A DNA stretch of 32,943 nucleotides, from contig NZ_LBBT01000346.1 of NCBI RefSeq assembly GCF_001006285.1, forward strand, positions 1-32,943. The letters run 5' to 3'. The translations under genes and the position numbers were made by a program. The stretch comes from Paraclostridium benzoelyticum (GTDB lineage Bacteria > Bacillota > Clostridia > Peptostreptococcales > Peptostreptococcaceae). The notes below the pieces were generated by a model. That model saw nothing but the letters and a program-made list of their open reading frames with translations. It was not told the DNA's origin and made no database searches. Positions 1 through 8,959 of this stretch are shown in pieces. Each line of letters opens with the position of its first letter. Positions within the stretch are counted from its first letter, which is position 1.

Positions 1-13
1 ATTCTAATTTATA

Positions 14-1909
14 CTAATTTTCTATAGGTTTTTTTAATGCTGCTAGTGCAAACATACCTACTAAAGATCCTGCTACTATAGCTCCTAAGTAAGCTATAGG
101 ATTACCTACAACCGGAACTACGAATATTCCTCCATGAGGTGCTCTAAGTGTTGCATTAAACATCATACTAAGAGCTCCTGCTGTAGCTGATCCTAAAATA
201 CAAGCTGGTATAACTTTTAAAGGATCTGCCGCTGCAAATGGTATAGCACCTTCTGTTATAAATGATAATCCCATTACATAATTAACTTTTCCTGATTCTT
301 GTTGCTCTTTTGTAAATCTATTTTTAAAGAAAGTTGTAGCAAGAGCTATTGATAATGGTGGTACCATTCCTCCTGCCATAACCGCTGCCATTATCTCATA
401 TTGACCTGATTGAAGTGATGCTACCCCAAACACATAAGCTGCCTTGTTTATAGGTCCACCCATATCTATAGCCATCATTCCACCTAATACTAATCCAAGA
501 ACTAACTTTGAACTTGTTCCAAGTCCATTTAAGAAATTAGTTATACCAGCATTTAATGCTGCAACTGGAGGTATTATTACAAAAGTCATTATAATCCCCA
601 TTAAAAGTGTTCCAAATAGTGGATATAGTAGTATAGGTTTTATACCATCTAATGAATCTGGTAATACACTAAATAATTTTTTAAGTCCAAGAACTAAATA
701 TCCTGCTAAAAATCCTGCAAGTAATGCTCCTAAGAATCCTGACCCACCTGCATTTGCAAGCGCTCCACCAACAAAACCTACAACTAACGCTGGTCTATCA
801 GCTATACTATACGCTATATATCCTGCAAGTACAGGTAACATAAATCCAAAGGCAACATCTCCTATAGATTTAAAGAATGCAGCAATTGGTGTATTTGAGC
901 CAAAGTTTGCTGGATTTATAGAATAATTATCTAATAAGAATGCCAATGCAATTAATATACCACCACTTACAACAAACGGTAACATATTAGATACTCCATT
1001 CATTAAGTGCTTATACACTTTTCTAAATGCAGTTTCATCCTCTTTCTCTTCTGACGATTCTATATTTCCTCCATGATTATATATAGGAGCATCTCCATTT
1101 ACAGCTTTAGTTATTAATTCCTCTGCTTTATGAATTCCATTAGCAACTTTAGTTATTATAACTTTTTTACCATTAAACCTTGCCATATCGACTTTTTTGT
1201 CAGCTGCAACTATTATAGCATTTGCATTTTCAATTTCTTCTTTAGTTAAAATATTCTTAGCTCCTGATGATCCGTTAGTTTCTACTTTTATACTAACGCC
1301 CATCTTTTCAGCTTGCTTGTTTAAACTTTCTGCTGCCATAAAAGTATGAGCTATACCTGTTGGACATGCTGTAACTGCCAAAATTTGAGGATATTTTGAA
1401 TTTTCGACATCTTTCTGTTCTAAAACTTCTTCTTTTTCTTCTTCTGGAAATTTTTCTTTTTCTTTATAATCTATTAAATTTAAAAACTCATCTTCATTTT
1501 GTGCATTTATTAACTTTGACCTAAATTCTTCATCCATAAGTATCGTAGATAATCTAGATAATACCTCTAAGTGAGTATTATTTGCACCTTCTGGAGCTGC
1601 TATCATGAAGAATAAATGGGACAAACTTCCGTCAAAAGATTCGTAGTCTACACCATTTTTACAAACTCCTGCTGCTAAACATGCATTTTTAACTGCTTTC
1701 GTTTTAGCATGTGGTATAGCTATTCCTTCTCCAATGCCTGTTGTACTTTGATTTTCACGAGCTATTATAGCATCTTTATACTCTAATCTATCATTTAAAT
1801 TTCCACTGTTATTTACTAAATTTACTAACTTATCTATTGCATCTTTTTTATCCTTTGCTTTTAAAGCAAGACTTATAGATCTTTTGTCTATTAAATCGAC
1901 TATTCTCAT
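14..1909 (-). CDS. fruA: PTS fructose transporter, fused EIIA-EIIB-EIIC
   Basis: This membrane permease imports fructose and phosphorylates it to fructose 1-phosphate, the substrate of the kinase encoded just upstream. The 631 residues hold three PTS domains in order: EIIA (about 1-150) with the phosphorylated histidine in IAIPHAK (H67), an acidic linker (about 150-172), EIIB (about 174-275) with the phosphocysteine in TACPTGIAHT (C182), and a multi-helix EIIC (about 295-625). Length and order are normal for FruA of Gram-positive bacteria. An AAAGGAG site sits the right distance before the ATG. It starts 5 bases after fruK ends, so the two are cotranscribed. The stop lies 14 bases from the window edge, so anything further downstream is not visible. 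Sure of family; fructose specificity rests on the fruK neighbour. Confidence 0.95.
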   Translation of the reverse strand: MRIVDLIDKRSISLALKAKDKKDAIDKLVNLVNNSGNLNDRLEYKDAIIARENQSTTGIGEGIAIPHAKTKAVKNACLAAGVCKNGVDYESFDGSLSHLFFMIAAPEGANNTHLEVLSRLSTILMDEEFRSKLINAQNEDEFLNLIDYKEKEKFPEEEKEEVLEQKDVENSKYPQILAVTACPTGIAHTFMAAESLNKQAEKMGVSIKVETNGSSGAKNILTKEEIENANAIIVAADKKVDMARFNGKKVIITKVANGIHKAEELITKAVNGDAPIYNHGGNIESSEEKEDETAFRKVYKHLMNGVSNMLPFVVSGGILIALAFLLDNYSINPANFGSNTPIAAFFKSIGDVAFGFMLPVLAGYIAYSIADRPALVVGFVGGALANAGGSGFLGALLAGFLAGYLVLGLKKLFSVLPDSLDGIKPILLYPLFGTLLMGIIMTFVIIPPVAALNAGITNFLNGLGTSSKLVLGLVLGGMMAIDMGGPINKAAYVFGVASLQSGQYEIMAAVMAGGMVPPLSIALATTFFKNRFTKEQQESGKVNYVMGLSFITEGAIPFAAADPLKVIPACILGSATAGALSMMFNATLRAPHGGIFVVPVVGNPIAYLGAIVAGSLVGMFALAALKKPIEN

Positions 1910-1914
1910 AAAAT

Positions 1915-2832
1915 TTATCTCCTTTCAACTCTGATTTCATCTATTAATTTGTATATATAATCTTTATTTGCTAAATCATTTGAAAATGCTGTTGCACCTC
2001 CACTAGCTGCTCCTAATTGTAGTGCTTTTTCATAAGAATTTGATTCTAAATATCCCGCAATAAACCCTGCTACCATAGAATCTCCTGCTCCTACAGAATT
2101 TTTAACTTCTCCATTTGCAACATTACTTACAAAAATCTCTCCATTTTCACTAATTAAAAGTGCACCATCTTTTCCCATAGATACTAATACATTTTTAGCA
2201 CCCATTTCTTTTAACTTATTTGCATAAACTATTATGTCATCAATATTTTCTAGTCTAACATTAAATAATTCTTCTAGTTCATGATTATTTGGTTTTATTA
2301 AAAATGGCTTATGTTTTAAAACATTCATCAATAAATCTTTTGTTGCATCTACTACAATTCTTATATTTTTATTTTCTAATCTCTTCATTATATTTTCATA
2401 AAGAGAAGAATCTAATGTGTTTGGTATACTTCCTGCTAAAATTAATACATCGTTTTCCTTAAGCTTGTCTAGCTTTGTATATAATTCATTTAAATCCATA
2501 TCATTAATTATTGGGCCTTGTCCATTTATTTCTGTTTCATTACTACTTTTTACTTTTACATTTATTCTTGTAAATCCATTTTCTAAATTTATAAAATCTT
2601 CTTCTAAACCTTTGTATCTTAAAGTATCTTTTATATATGCTCCTGTAAATCCGCTTACAAATCCTAATGCTTTATTGTTATATCCAAGCTCATTTAATAT
2701 TAAAGATACATTTATACCTTTACCGCCTGGGTATATATTTTCTTCATTTGTTCTATTTACTGCTCCTGTTTTTAAATCATCTAATTTTATTACATAATCT
2801 ATAGATGGATTAAGTGTTACTGTGTAAATCAT
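1915..2832 (-). CDS. fruK: 1-phosphofructokinase
   Basis: A cytosolic PfkB-family sugar kinase that converts fructose 1-phosphate to fructose 1,6-bisphosphate with ATP, joining PTS uptake to glycolysis. The 305 residues have the two PfkB signatures: GGKGINVSLILNELG near residues 37-51 and GAGDSMVAGFIAGYLE near 248-263, the latter carrying the catalytic aspartate. The N-terminus MIYTVTLNPSIDY is typical of FruK/LacC enzymes. The start ATG follows GAGGTGAT. It is the first gene of the fruKA pair; a hairpin and a palindromic sequence separate it from the regulator gene upstream. Tagatose-6-phosphate kinase (LacC) is a close relative, but pairing with FruA argues for FruK. Confidence 0.94.
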   Translation of the reverse strand: MIYTVTLNPSIDYVIKLDDLKTGAVNRTNEENIYPGGKGINVSLILNELGYNNKALGFVSGFTGAYIKDTLRYKGLEEDFINLENGFTRINVKVKSSNETEINGQGPIINDMDLNELYTKLDKLKENDVLILAGSIPNTLDSSLYENIMKRLENKNIRIVVDATKDLLMNVLKHKPFLIKPNNHELEELFNVRLENIDDIIVYANKLKEMGAKNVLVSMGKDGALLISENGEIFVSNVANGEVKNSVGAGDSMVAGFIAGYLESNSYEKALQLGAASGGATAFSNDLANKDYIYKLIDEIRVERR

Positions 2833-2849
2833 ATTATCACCTCGCTAGT

Positions 2850-2873
2850 GTTATCTTATATACTTATGATAAC
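2850..2873. promoter_or_regulatory. Palindrome before fruK, candidate operator
   Basis: Arms GTTATC and GATAAC are perfectly inverted around a 12-base AT-rich centre, 17 bases before the fruK start. No good -35/-10 pair is visible between the hairpin at 2901-2928 and fruK, which would fit a promoter needing an activator. Binding by the PRD regulator encoded next door is inference. Confidence 0.4.
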
Positions 2874-2900
2874 CTTGAATACATTTTCCTAAAAGACAAA

Positions 2901-2928
2901 AAATTTCTCTTAATCAAAAGAGAAATTT
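2901..2928 (-). terminator. Hairpin between PRD regulator gene and fruK
   Basis: An 11-bp stem (2901-2911 with 2918-2928) has a 6-base loop and is followed on the minus strand by TTTGTCTTTT. It should end much of the regulator transcript, so fruKA probably has its own start or depends on regulated read-through. Confidence 0.65.
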
Positions 2929-2950
2929 GTCGAAATAAATATATTTAGTT

Positions 2951-4732
2951 TTATTTAAACATTGATATAAACTTTTCATATCTCTTAGATTCACATATAC
3001 TTATTACCTTGGCAATAGAATCTATTCTTTTATATATATTTGAAAATAAGTCTTCATAGTTTAATATGCTTTCTTTTTGAAGAGATAGCATTACAACAAG
3101 TCTTACTTGTCCAACTTCCCAATTCATACTACTTTTTAAAATACCTATAGCTATAGCATTTTTAAAAACTTTGCCATGAGCTCCATGAGGTATAGCTACC
3201 ATATTTCCGATTTCAGTAGTAGCAATTTTTTCTCTTTCTATATAAGAATTTTTCATTTCTTCATCTATATAATTGTTTTCTAATAGCTTATCTGACATAT
3301 AACTTATTACATCATACTTGTTGTCAAAGTCTAAATCTATAAAAAATAAGTCCTGGCTAAATATATCTGATAAATTAACATTATAATATATATTTCCAGT
3401 ATCTAAGAACTTTTCAATTATATTTACCTCTTTATCATCTAAAAAAGGTGATATTTTAATCACTGGAATATTTTTAACTTCTACAGGAACTGTAGCTATT
3501 ATAAAATCTACATCCATAATACCTACATAATGTATTAAATATGATGGAATCACTTTTAAAACTTCAAGTCTTTTTTCAAATTTCGCTTCTAACTTAGCCT
3601 TTATAAGCATTGATGTTCCTATACCTGATGCACATACTATTATAGTTTTTAAAACTTTATGATTTTCATTACTTGAGCTTCTTTGAAGTGCCCCTCCAAT
3701 ATGAATAGCTATATTTGCTACTTCACTTTCATCTATCTCTATGTTTAAATCTTCTTCTAATGTAGTTTTAGCTATAGTAGCTAGTTCAAATGCAAATGGA
3801 TACTTAATTTTAATATCATTAGATATAATGCTTTGATTGTTTATGTTTAAATCATTTTTTATACAAAAACTAATTATATGTTTACATAGATAATCCTTGA
3901 AAACTTCATCAGCACTCAAATCAATAGAAGTTGCAAGTTTTAAGTTTCTAATAAACTTATCTATAGAATCTAGCACCTTGTTTTTCGTACTTTCATTATT
4001 TTTATTTTTTACCTGCTCTTTGTAATGATTTATGTATTTATCTATATAATCGTTATAATCCATTTGCTTTTCTAAAGATAAATATAAAAGTATGTAATTA
4101 AAAATATTATTAAACTCATAATCAGTAAAAATAATACTTTCATTTTCAAGTTTATTTAAAATTTCATTTCGGATTGATATAATATTTAAACTTACAAATT
4201 CAATAAAAAAATCTTCAATATGTATATCTTCGTACTTTAAGCTGATTTCTATTATACATCTAATCAAATTATTTTTATCTCCATCAATGCTAATTCCTAA
4301 TTTATGCTTTGATATTATTATTAGATTATACGTTTTGAGTATTTTTTTAACTTCTTTTAAGTCATTTTTTATAGTTGATAGACTAACATACATTTCATCC
4401 GCCAAATTTTCTATTTTTAATGTATCTCTATTATATAATAAAATTATTTTTTTAAGTATGTAGCCAATTCTATCAAAATCATCTCTTATAGATTCATCTT
4501 TTATATTTTTTATGCTACTTATATCTCCAACTAAGTTATATCCTACTCCTCTTGATGATTCTATTTTTATATTATCCATTATAGAGTTTATATTTTTTAC
4601 TTCTAATTGAATTGTCTTTGTTGAACAACCTATATCCTCCGCTAGTGCCTTACTACTTATAGGTTGTTTGCTGTTTTTTAATATATTAATAATTTTACTC
4701 TGCCTTTTATTTAAAGTGCTCTTCAATATCAT
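2951..4732 (-). CDS. PRD-domain transcriptional activator with EIIB- and EIIA-like domains
   Basis: A DNA-binding regulator of the MtlR/ManR/LicR type whose activity is set by PTS phosphorylation. In order it has an N-terminal HTH (about 8-60) with a second helix-turn-helix-like segment (about 85-140), a PRD region (about 170-355, with IAIHIGG near H345), an EIIB-like domain with a cysteine in IIVCASGIGTS near 368, and an EIIA domain with IPHGAHG near H517. The HTH makes it a promoter-binding activator rather than an RNA-binding antiterminator. Directly upstream of fruKA, it is the probable fructose regulator. Start is uncertain: TTG at 4735, ATG at 4732 and TTG at 4726 are all in frame after AAGGG; the last has the best spacing, and I list the ATG. 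Confidence 0.88.
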   Translation of the reverse strand: MILKSTLNKRQSKIINILKNSKQPISSKALAEDIGCSTKTIQLEVKNINSIMDNIKIESSRGVGYNLVGDISSIKNIKDESIRDDFDRIGYILKKIILLYNRDTLKIENLADEMYVSLSTIKNDLKEVKKILKTYNLIIISKHKLGISIDGDKNNLIRCIIEISLKYEDIHIEDFFIEFVSLNIISIRNEILNKLENESIIFTDYEFNNIFNYILLYLSLEKQMDYNDYIDKYINHYKEQVKNKNNESTKNKVLDSIDKFIRNLKLATSIDLSADEVFKDYLCKHIISFCIKNDLNINNQSIISNDIKIKYPFAFELATIAKTTLEEDLNIEIDESEVANIAIHIGGALQRSSSNENHKVLKTIIVCASGIGTSMLIKAKLEAKFEKRLEVLKVIPSYLIHYVGIMDVDFIIATVPVEVKNIPVIKISPFLDDKEVNIIEKFLDTGNIYYNVNLSDIFSQDLFFIDLDFDNKYDVISYMSDKLLENNYIDEEMKNSYIEREKIATTEIGNMVAIPHGAHGKVFKNAIAIGILKSSMNWEVGQVRLVVMLSLQKESILNYEDLFSNIYKRIDSIAKVISICESKRYEKFISMFK

Positions 4733-4766
4733 CAACCCTTATCATAATTGTTTATATTACTTCTTA

Positions 4767-4796
4767 ATTTTACTATAAACAACACTTAGCTTTCAA
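4767..4796 (-). promoter_or_regulatory. Probable promoter of the PRD regulator
   Basis: Read on the minus strand, TTGAAA (4791-4796) and TAAAAT (4767-4772) are separated by 18 bases, about 30 bases before the gene start. This resembles a vegetative sigma-A promoter. Confidence 0.5.
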
Positions 4797-4800
4797 TAAA

Positions 4801-4841
4801 TTAAAAAGTGTAGATTTTAAAATAAAATCTACACTTTTTAA
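4801..4841. terminator. Long palindromic terminator
   Basis: A perfect 19-bp inverted repeat (4801-4819 and 4823-4841) with a 3-base loop, A-rich on one side and T-rich on the other, so it can work in either direction. It lies 20 bases after the stop of the 62-residue gene and just before the regulator promoter, insulating the two. Confidence 0.85.
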
Positions 4842-4860
4842 TTTACATTTTGATATTTTA

Positions 4861-5049
4861 TTAATCTCTATAATTTTGTACAGCAGTATTTGCTACAGAC
4901 ATAGCACTTTCAACAGCACTTAAAGTGTTTTGTAACTCTTGTTTATTTTGTTGTTTCTCAACAGTGCTCATAGCTTGATTTAATTCATCTTTTGCAGATT
5001 GTAATTGATTACAAGCACATTGTAATTGTTCTTTAGCATTTTTTTTCAT
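4861..5049 (-). CDS. Small helical protein of unknown function
   Basis: I do not recognise this 62-residue protein. It is rich in Gln, Asn, Ala and Glu, has no membrane segment and is predicted by eye to form one or two long amphipathic helices (repeats such as QLQCACNQLQSAKDELNQA and VESAMSVANTAVQ). It has two cysteines, C12 and C14, in CAC. It is certainly translated: a full AAGGAGG site sits 7 bases before the ATG, and a strong terminator follows the stop. It is a stand-alone gene, divergent from the AI-2E permease. Small Gln-rich helical proteins of this kind occur in clostridial genomes; a spore-associated or stress role is possible but not shown. Confidence 0.75.
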   Translation of the reverse strand: MKKNAKEQLQCACNQLQSAKDELNQAMSTVEKQQNKQELQNTLSAVESAMSVANTAVQNYRD

Positions 5050-5169
5050 TTTTATTCCTCCTTATGTAATTTATTTGTACTACAATACCTATTATGGTCA
5101 ATATATCTATTATTATTCTTTCCTACTATATAAACTTTAAGCTTTATAGTTTTAAAATTTTTTTAAAAA

Positions 5170-5178
5170 TGTTATACT
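5170..5178 (+). promoter_or_regulatory. Extended -10 promoter element for the AI-2E permease gene
   Basis: TGTTATACT is a TGn-TATACT extended -10 about 43 bases before the start codon. No good -35 is seen; the upstream sequence is an A/T tract. Confidence 0.45.
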
Positions 5179-5220
5179 ACATAAATATTAACTTATAAAA
5201 ATTAATTTGTAGGAGGATGC

Positions 5221-6354
5221 ATGAAAAAATTAATTGATGAAGCTTCAAATTCTATACGGTATATAATTCCTATTATAATATTTTTCATAGGAGTTATTCT
5301 TTACAAAAACTTTGATCACATAATGTCATTTGTAAGTACTAATATTACAATAATATCAGGAGTTTTAACTCCATTTGTAATAGGTTTTTTAATTGCCTAT
5401 ATACTTAATAAACCTATGAGTTATTTACAAAACAAGTTTAAGCTTAATAGAGGTATTAGTGTTACTATAATCTATGGAATTCTATTAGCTTGCTTAGTAT
5501 TTATATGGTTATATGTTGTTCCTATTATACAAAAAAATATAACTGATTTATATTCATTTATGCCTCACAATATAAATGAAATAGAAGATTTAATTAATTC
5601 TATACTTTCAACATTTAAAATAAGTACTAAAAATCCTGAATCAACATTACAAATAAAGGAATTTATTACAAGTTCTGTGATACCTACTGTTACATCAATT
5701 GCAGGAGTTCTTAGTCAGACATTACTAGAACTAATAGGGTTAGTTGTAACTTATACAGTAAATATATTCTTAGGAATTGTTATTTCTATTTACTTCTTAA
5801 TCTCTAAAGAAAAAACAATTCAAATAGTTAATGACCTATGCGAATGTTTATTTGGTAAATTTTATTTAAAAGCAAAAGAATTCGGAAAAATACTTGATAA
5901 AAACATAGGTTCTTATATAATTGCTAAGTTTATAGACTCTTTGATATATGGAACGTTTTGTACTGTAATTTTACTATTATTAAAATCTCAGTATCCAGTA
6001 TTTGTTGGAATAATAATTGGTGTAACAAATATGATCCCATTCTTTGGACCAATTATAGGTACTGTAGTTGCTGTTTTTATAAACTTATTTTTCTCATTTA
6101 ACAAAGCAATTTTAGTGTTAGTTGTAATGGTAATTGTTCAACAATTAGAAAGCGCTATATTAGAACCTCACTTTGTAGGAAAACAAGTTGGAGTACCACC
6201 TGTTCTTACAATATTAGCAGTTACTCTTGCTGGTAATTATACAGGTTTTATCGGAATGATGTTGTCAGTTCCTATAATGGGGGTAATCATAATTTACATT
6301 AATAGATATATGGATAATAAAAAAAATTATAAAAAATTTACAAAAACAGACTAG
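5221..6354 (+). CDS. AI-2E family permease
   Basis: A polytopic membrane protein of the AI-2E/UPF0118 family. Characterised members export autoinducer-2 (TqsA), exchange Na+ or Li+ for protons, or have unknown substrates, so substrate cannot be assigned. The 377 residues show about eight hydrophobic segments: two at the N-terminus (about 14-30 and 39-62), one at 73-93, a soluble loop (about 100-150), then clustered helices from 155 to the end. Family-typical stretches are the N-terminal PFVIGFLIAYILNKP and the C-terminal GVTNMIPFFGPIIG. The ATG follows TAGGAGG with good spacing. It is monocistronic, converging with the L,D-transpeptidase gene. Confidence 0.88.
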   Translation: MKKLIDEASNSIRYIIPIIIFFIGVILYKNFDHIMSFVSTNITIISGVLTPFVIGFLIAYILNKPMSYLQNKFKLNRGISVTIIYGILLACLVFIWLYVVPIIQKNITDLYSFMPHNINEIEDLINSILSTFKISTKNPESTLQIKEFITSSVIPTVTSIAGVLSQTLLELIGLVVTYTVNIFLGIVISIYFLISKEKTIQIVNDLCECLFGKFYLKAKEFGKILDKNIGSYIIAKFIDSLIYGTFCTVILLLLKSQYPVFVGIIIGVTNMIPFFGPIIGTVVAVFINLFFSFNKAILVLVVMVIVQQLESAILEPHFVGKQVGVPPVLTILAVTLAGNYTGFIGMMLSVPIMGVIIIYINRYMDNKKNYKKFTKTD

Positions 6355-6370
6355 AGTTTAACTCTAGTCT
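6348..6370. terminator. Bidirectional terminator containing two stop codons
   Basis: A 10-bp inverted repeat (6348-6357 and 6361-6370) flanked by AAAAA and TTTTT. The TAG of the plus-strand permease (6352-6354) is in its left arm and the TAG of the minus-strand transpeptidase (6369-6371) overlaps its right arm, so the last codons of both genes form the hairpin. Confidence 0.88.
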
Positions 6371-7172
6371 ATTTTTGTAAATTAATATTGTAAGATGCCC
6401 CAATTTGATTATAACTTTGACTTGAATTACTTATTATAACTGTAGTTTGCTTTGGAACTTGATCAAACAGCCATTGTATATCATTATTATGCATTCTAAC
6501 ACATCCAGCTGATACACTCTTACCTATACTACTTTCATTATTATTTCCGTGTATAGCATAAGTAGTTCCATAAGTACTACCTACTTGAAGTCCTAACCAT
6601 CTATTTCCTAAAGGATTTCTAGGATCTCCACCTCTTATATTATATTTATAATAAGGTCTGTTTACAATTTTATTTACTATCTTAAATTTTCCTTTTGGTG
6701 TAGGAGTTGACTTTTTTCCTGTAGCCACATTAAATTCTTTAACTAAAACACCATCTTTATAATACGCCATAGTATTATTAGATGTTTTTATTATTATAAA
6801 ATCTTCCTTTGATAGATTTTGATTACTATTTGATTTATTATTATTTGTACTATTTACTTGTAGTAAAAAATCTCCACTGCACCACCCATAACTATTTTTA
6901 TACTTTATCTTGTACCAAATTCCACATTTATCTATCGTATCAATGATAACTTTTCTTTTTAAGCTTCCTATTTTTTTATAGTTTGTACCTGGCCCACTTC
7001 TTATATTTAATGAGCTGGCATTTACCTTCATCTTATTAATTGTATTTTGAGCTATCACATACTTAGCATTTTTTTCATTGGATTTATAGGTATTAGCAGC
7101 TACATAGGCAGTGTTTCCAAATACCATAAACATACACACCATAAAAGATACAAATTTTTTTATGACACTCAC
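6369..7172 (-). CDS. Secreted L,D-transpeptidase with SH3b domain
   Basis: A cell-wall enzyme that should form 3-3 cross-links or otherwise modify peptidoglycan outside the membrane. It has a signal peptide (about 1-26, basic KK then a hydrophobic run ending near VAA), a bacterial SH3 domain (about 46-105, ASSLNIRSGPGTNYKKIG), an Asn/Ser linker, and a YkuD catalytic domain (about 122-256). The catalytic histidine is H208 in AIHGNN and the nucleophile C224 in SAGCVRM. The listed start is GTG, but only 2 bases separate it from AAAGGA; an ATA three codons later sits at ideal spacing and would give MKKFVSF, a classic signal start. SH3-YkuD proteins are common in Clostridia, where 3-3 cross-links can dominate. 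Own transcription unit downstream of a terminator. Confidence 0.88.
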   Translation of the reverse strand: MSVIKKFVSFMVCMFMVFGNTAYVAANTYKSNEKNAKYVIAQNTINKMKVNASSLNIRSGPGTNYKKIGSLKRKVIIDTIDKCGIWYKIKYKNSYGWCSGDFLLQVNSTNNNKSNSNQNLSKEDFIIIKTSNNTMAYYKDGVLVKEFNVATGKKSTPTPKGKFKIVNKIVNRPYYKYNIRGGDPRNPLGNRWLGLQVGSTYGTTYAIHGNNNESSIGKSVSAGCVRMHNNDIQWLFDQVPKQTTVIISNSSQSYNQIGASYNINLQK

Positions 7173-7294
7173 TTCCTTTAAGTTTTTTCTCCCTATATAT
7201 CATATAAAATTTACTTTGTAATGGTGTGTTAAAAAATATATCATTTTCGTAATTATTGTTAAACTATCTTTATTTTGGTTATATGCATATAAAA

Positions 7295-7335
7295 AATCAG
7301 TATAAATTTTATATTACAACAAACTTATACTGATT
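7295..7335 (-). terminator. Terminator of the Maf gene and glycosylation operon
   Basis: An 11-bp stem (7295-7305 with 7325-7335) with a 19-base loop, followed on the minus strand by TTTTTTAT. It begins 10 bases after the Maf stop and ends the pseB-to-Maf arm before the transpeptidase gene. Confidence 0.78.
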
Positions 7336-7345
7336 CTTAAGTTAT

Positions 7346-8935
7346 TTAAAATTGTTCTACAACTTCTGATATTTCACTTAAAAGTAAATCTAAGTCATTC
7401 ATATACTCTCTAAAAACTTTACATTGATACATTATATCTTTTGACAATTTATCGTATTCACTAGATTTAATATTAAATAGTTTCTCTTTTATATATACTA
7501 AAAAACTTGATATATAATTTTCCATATATATGTTGTTTTCATTTTTCATAAAATCATCTATACACTTTAAAACTAATGCAAATTGCATTATATTATCTTT
7601 AGTAGGATGTTTTAATATATTTTTGCATATTTCTTTTGATTTTTTAATATTGTTTTTTGTTTCATTTAAATAATTCTTTATAGAAAATACTATATCTTCA
7701 GTATTTATATTTATATTTTCTCCAATATCCGCTATATTTGCTTTCTTCTCTTTATAATTATAGTTTAATATGTTACTTAATTCCTCATGTTTAGCATAAT
7801 CTATATTAGCTCCATAGGATGCATTTTTAAATTCTATGTCTTTGTTTAATTGAGTATATAGTTTTAACATATTCTCTAAATTTTCTTTATATAAATTTAG
7901 TATGTCACAACTATAAATATCGTCTCCATTTATATCTTTTATGATTATACATTCTTCTTTATTGAAATCATTATCTATTTTATTCTTTGCAACTAATGCA
8001 TGACTTTTTTCATTTGTATATGCAAAATCTTGGCCTACAAAAATTATAGGATTACATCCTAATAAAAATGCAATATCCGTACAAGTATGTGCTACAGATC
8101 CTCCACTCATACATACTATCATGTCTTTTAAATTTTCTATACTATTTAATGCTCCTTGTGACACAACTATTTTTTTACCTGCATATTCTCTAACTAACTT
8201 ACAATTACTTTTTTCACAGTATATCAAAGGTACCTTTGCGTAAAAACCATATTTCACCATATCATACGTTATATCCTGAGGATCTACTGATACAACAACA
8301 TCTGGCTCTATGTCATTTTCTAATAATGGTTTTAATGTTCTATTTCCAGCTATTATAAAAAACTTATCTAGCTTATCTTTATTTTTAACCATCACTTCTA
8401 AATTTTTATCTAAAGAAGGTCCTGCTGAAACTATGATACACGGAACATTTTTATTTACATTAATGTATGAATCAAATTTATATGAATAATTTATTTCATT
8501 TAGATTTGATAATATATTTTCTAACGTTATTTTTTTAAATGTTTCCATTGTGGATAAATAAACACTATATTTATCATATAAATTATCTATCAATATCTTT
8601 AATTTAATCCATTCCTCTTCATACAAAACATCATAATTTTCACATATTTGAACATTAAAATTTAAAAAATTTTTACTATTTATTATTTCACTTAATATAA
8701 AATCTAAGTTTTCATCATTTATAGATATTAAACTAATATTTTTATCATTTATTTTATCTTTATATTGTTCATATGCTTTATCATTTGGTTCGATTATATA
8801 GACCTTATTTTTTTCACAAATGGATTCTTTTAAACATTCTAAATACTCACCTTTATTAAATCCAAACATTATAATAGTCTCGTCAAATCTTATATCTTTT
8901 AAATTTTCTTTTAACTCTAATTGTTCACTCTTCAA
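7346..8935 (-). CDS. Maf-type glycosyltransferase (DUF115 family)
   Basis: Motility-associated-factor proteins transfer nonulosonic acids (pseudaminic or legionaminic) from the CMP-sugar to Ser/Thr of a protein, classically flagellin. The 529 residues carry the DUF115 core with its sialyltransferase-like motifs: AGPSLD at 171-176, DVVVSVDPQ near 212-220, GGSVAHT near 278-284 and VGQDFAYT near 300-307; the N-terminal 150 residues and helical C-terminus (about 380-529) are also family-like. Start is TTG, 4 bases after GGGGGTAG. It is the last gene of the arm, 24 bases after a small beta-sandwich protein, and no flagellin is near. The small neighbours are therefore its likeliest targets (inference). 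Family assignment is firm, acceptor unknown. Confidence 0.87.
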   Translation of the reverse strand: MKSEQLELKENLKDIRFDETIIMFGFNKGEYLECLKESICEKNKVYIIEPNDKAYEQYKDKINDKNISLISINDENLDFILSEIINSKNFLNFNVQICENYDVLYEEEWIKLKILIDNLYDKYSVYLSTMETFKKITLENILSNLNEINYSYKFDSYINVNKNVPCIIVSAGPSLDKNLEVMVKNKDKLDKFFIIAGNRTLKPLLENDIEPDVVVSVDPQDITYDMVKYGFYAKVPLIYCEKSNCKLVREYAGKKIVVSQGALNSIENLKDMIVCMSGGSVAHTCTDIAFLLGCNPIIFVGQDFAYTNEKSHALVAKNKIDNDFNKEECIIIKDINGDDIYSCDILNLYKENLENMLKLYTQLNKDIEFKNASYGANIDYAKHEELSNILNYNYKEKKANIADIGENININTEDIVFSIKNYLNETKNNIKKSKEICKNILKHPTKDNIMQFALVLKCIDDFMKNENNIYMENYISSFLVYIKEKLFNIKSSEYDKLSKDIMYQCKVFREYMNDLDLLLSEISEVVEQF

Positions 8936-8959
8936 AACTACCCCCGCTTTTAATTAGTC

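Noticed and set aside
2951..4732. PRD regulator as an RNA-binding antiterminator with the 2901-2928 hairpin as its target
   Set aside because: It has N-terminal HTH domains and EIIB/EIIA modules like DNA-binding activators, and lacks the CAT RNA-binding domain start.
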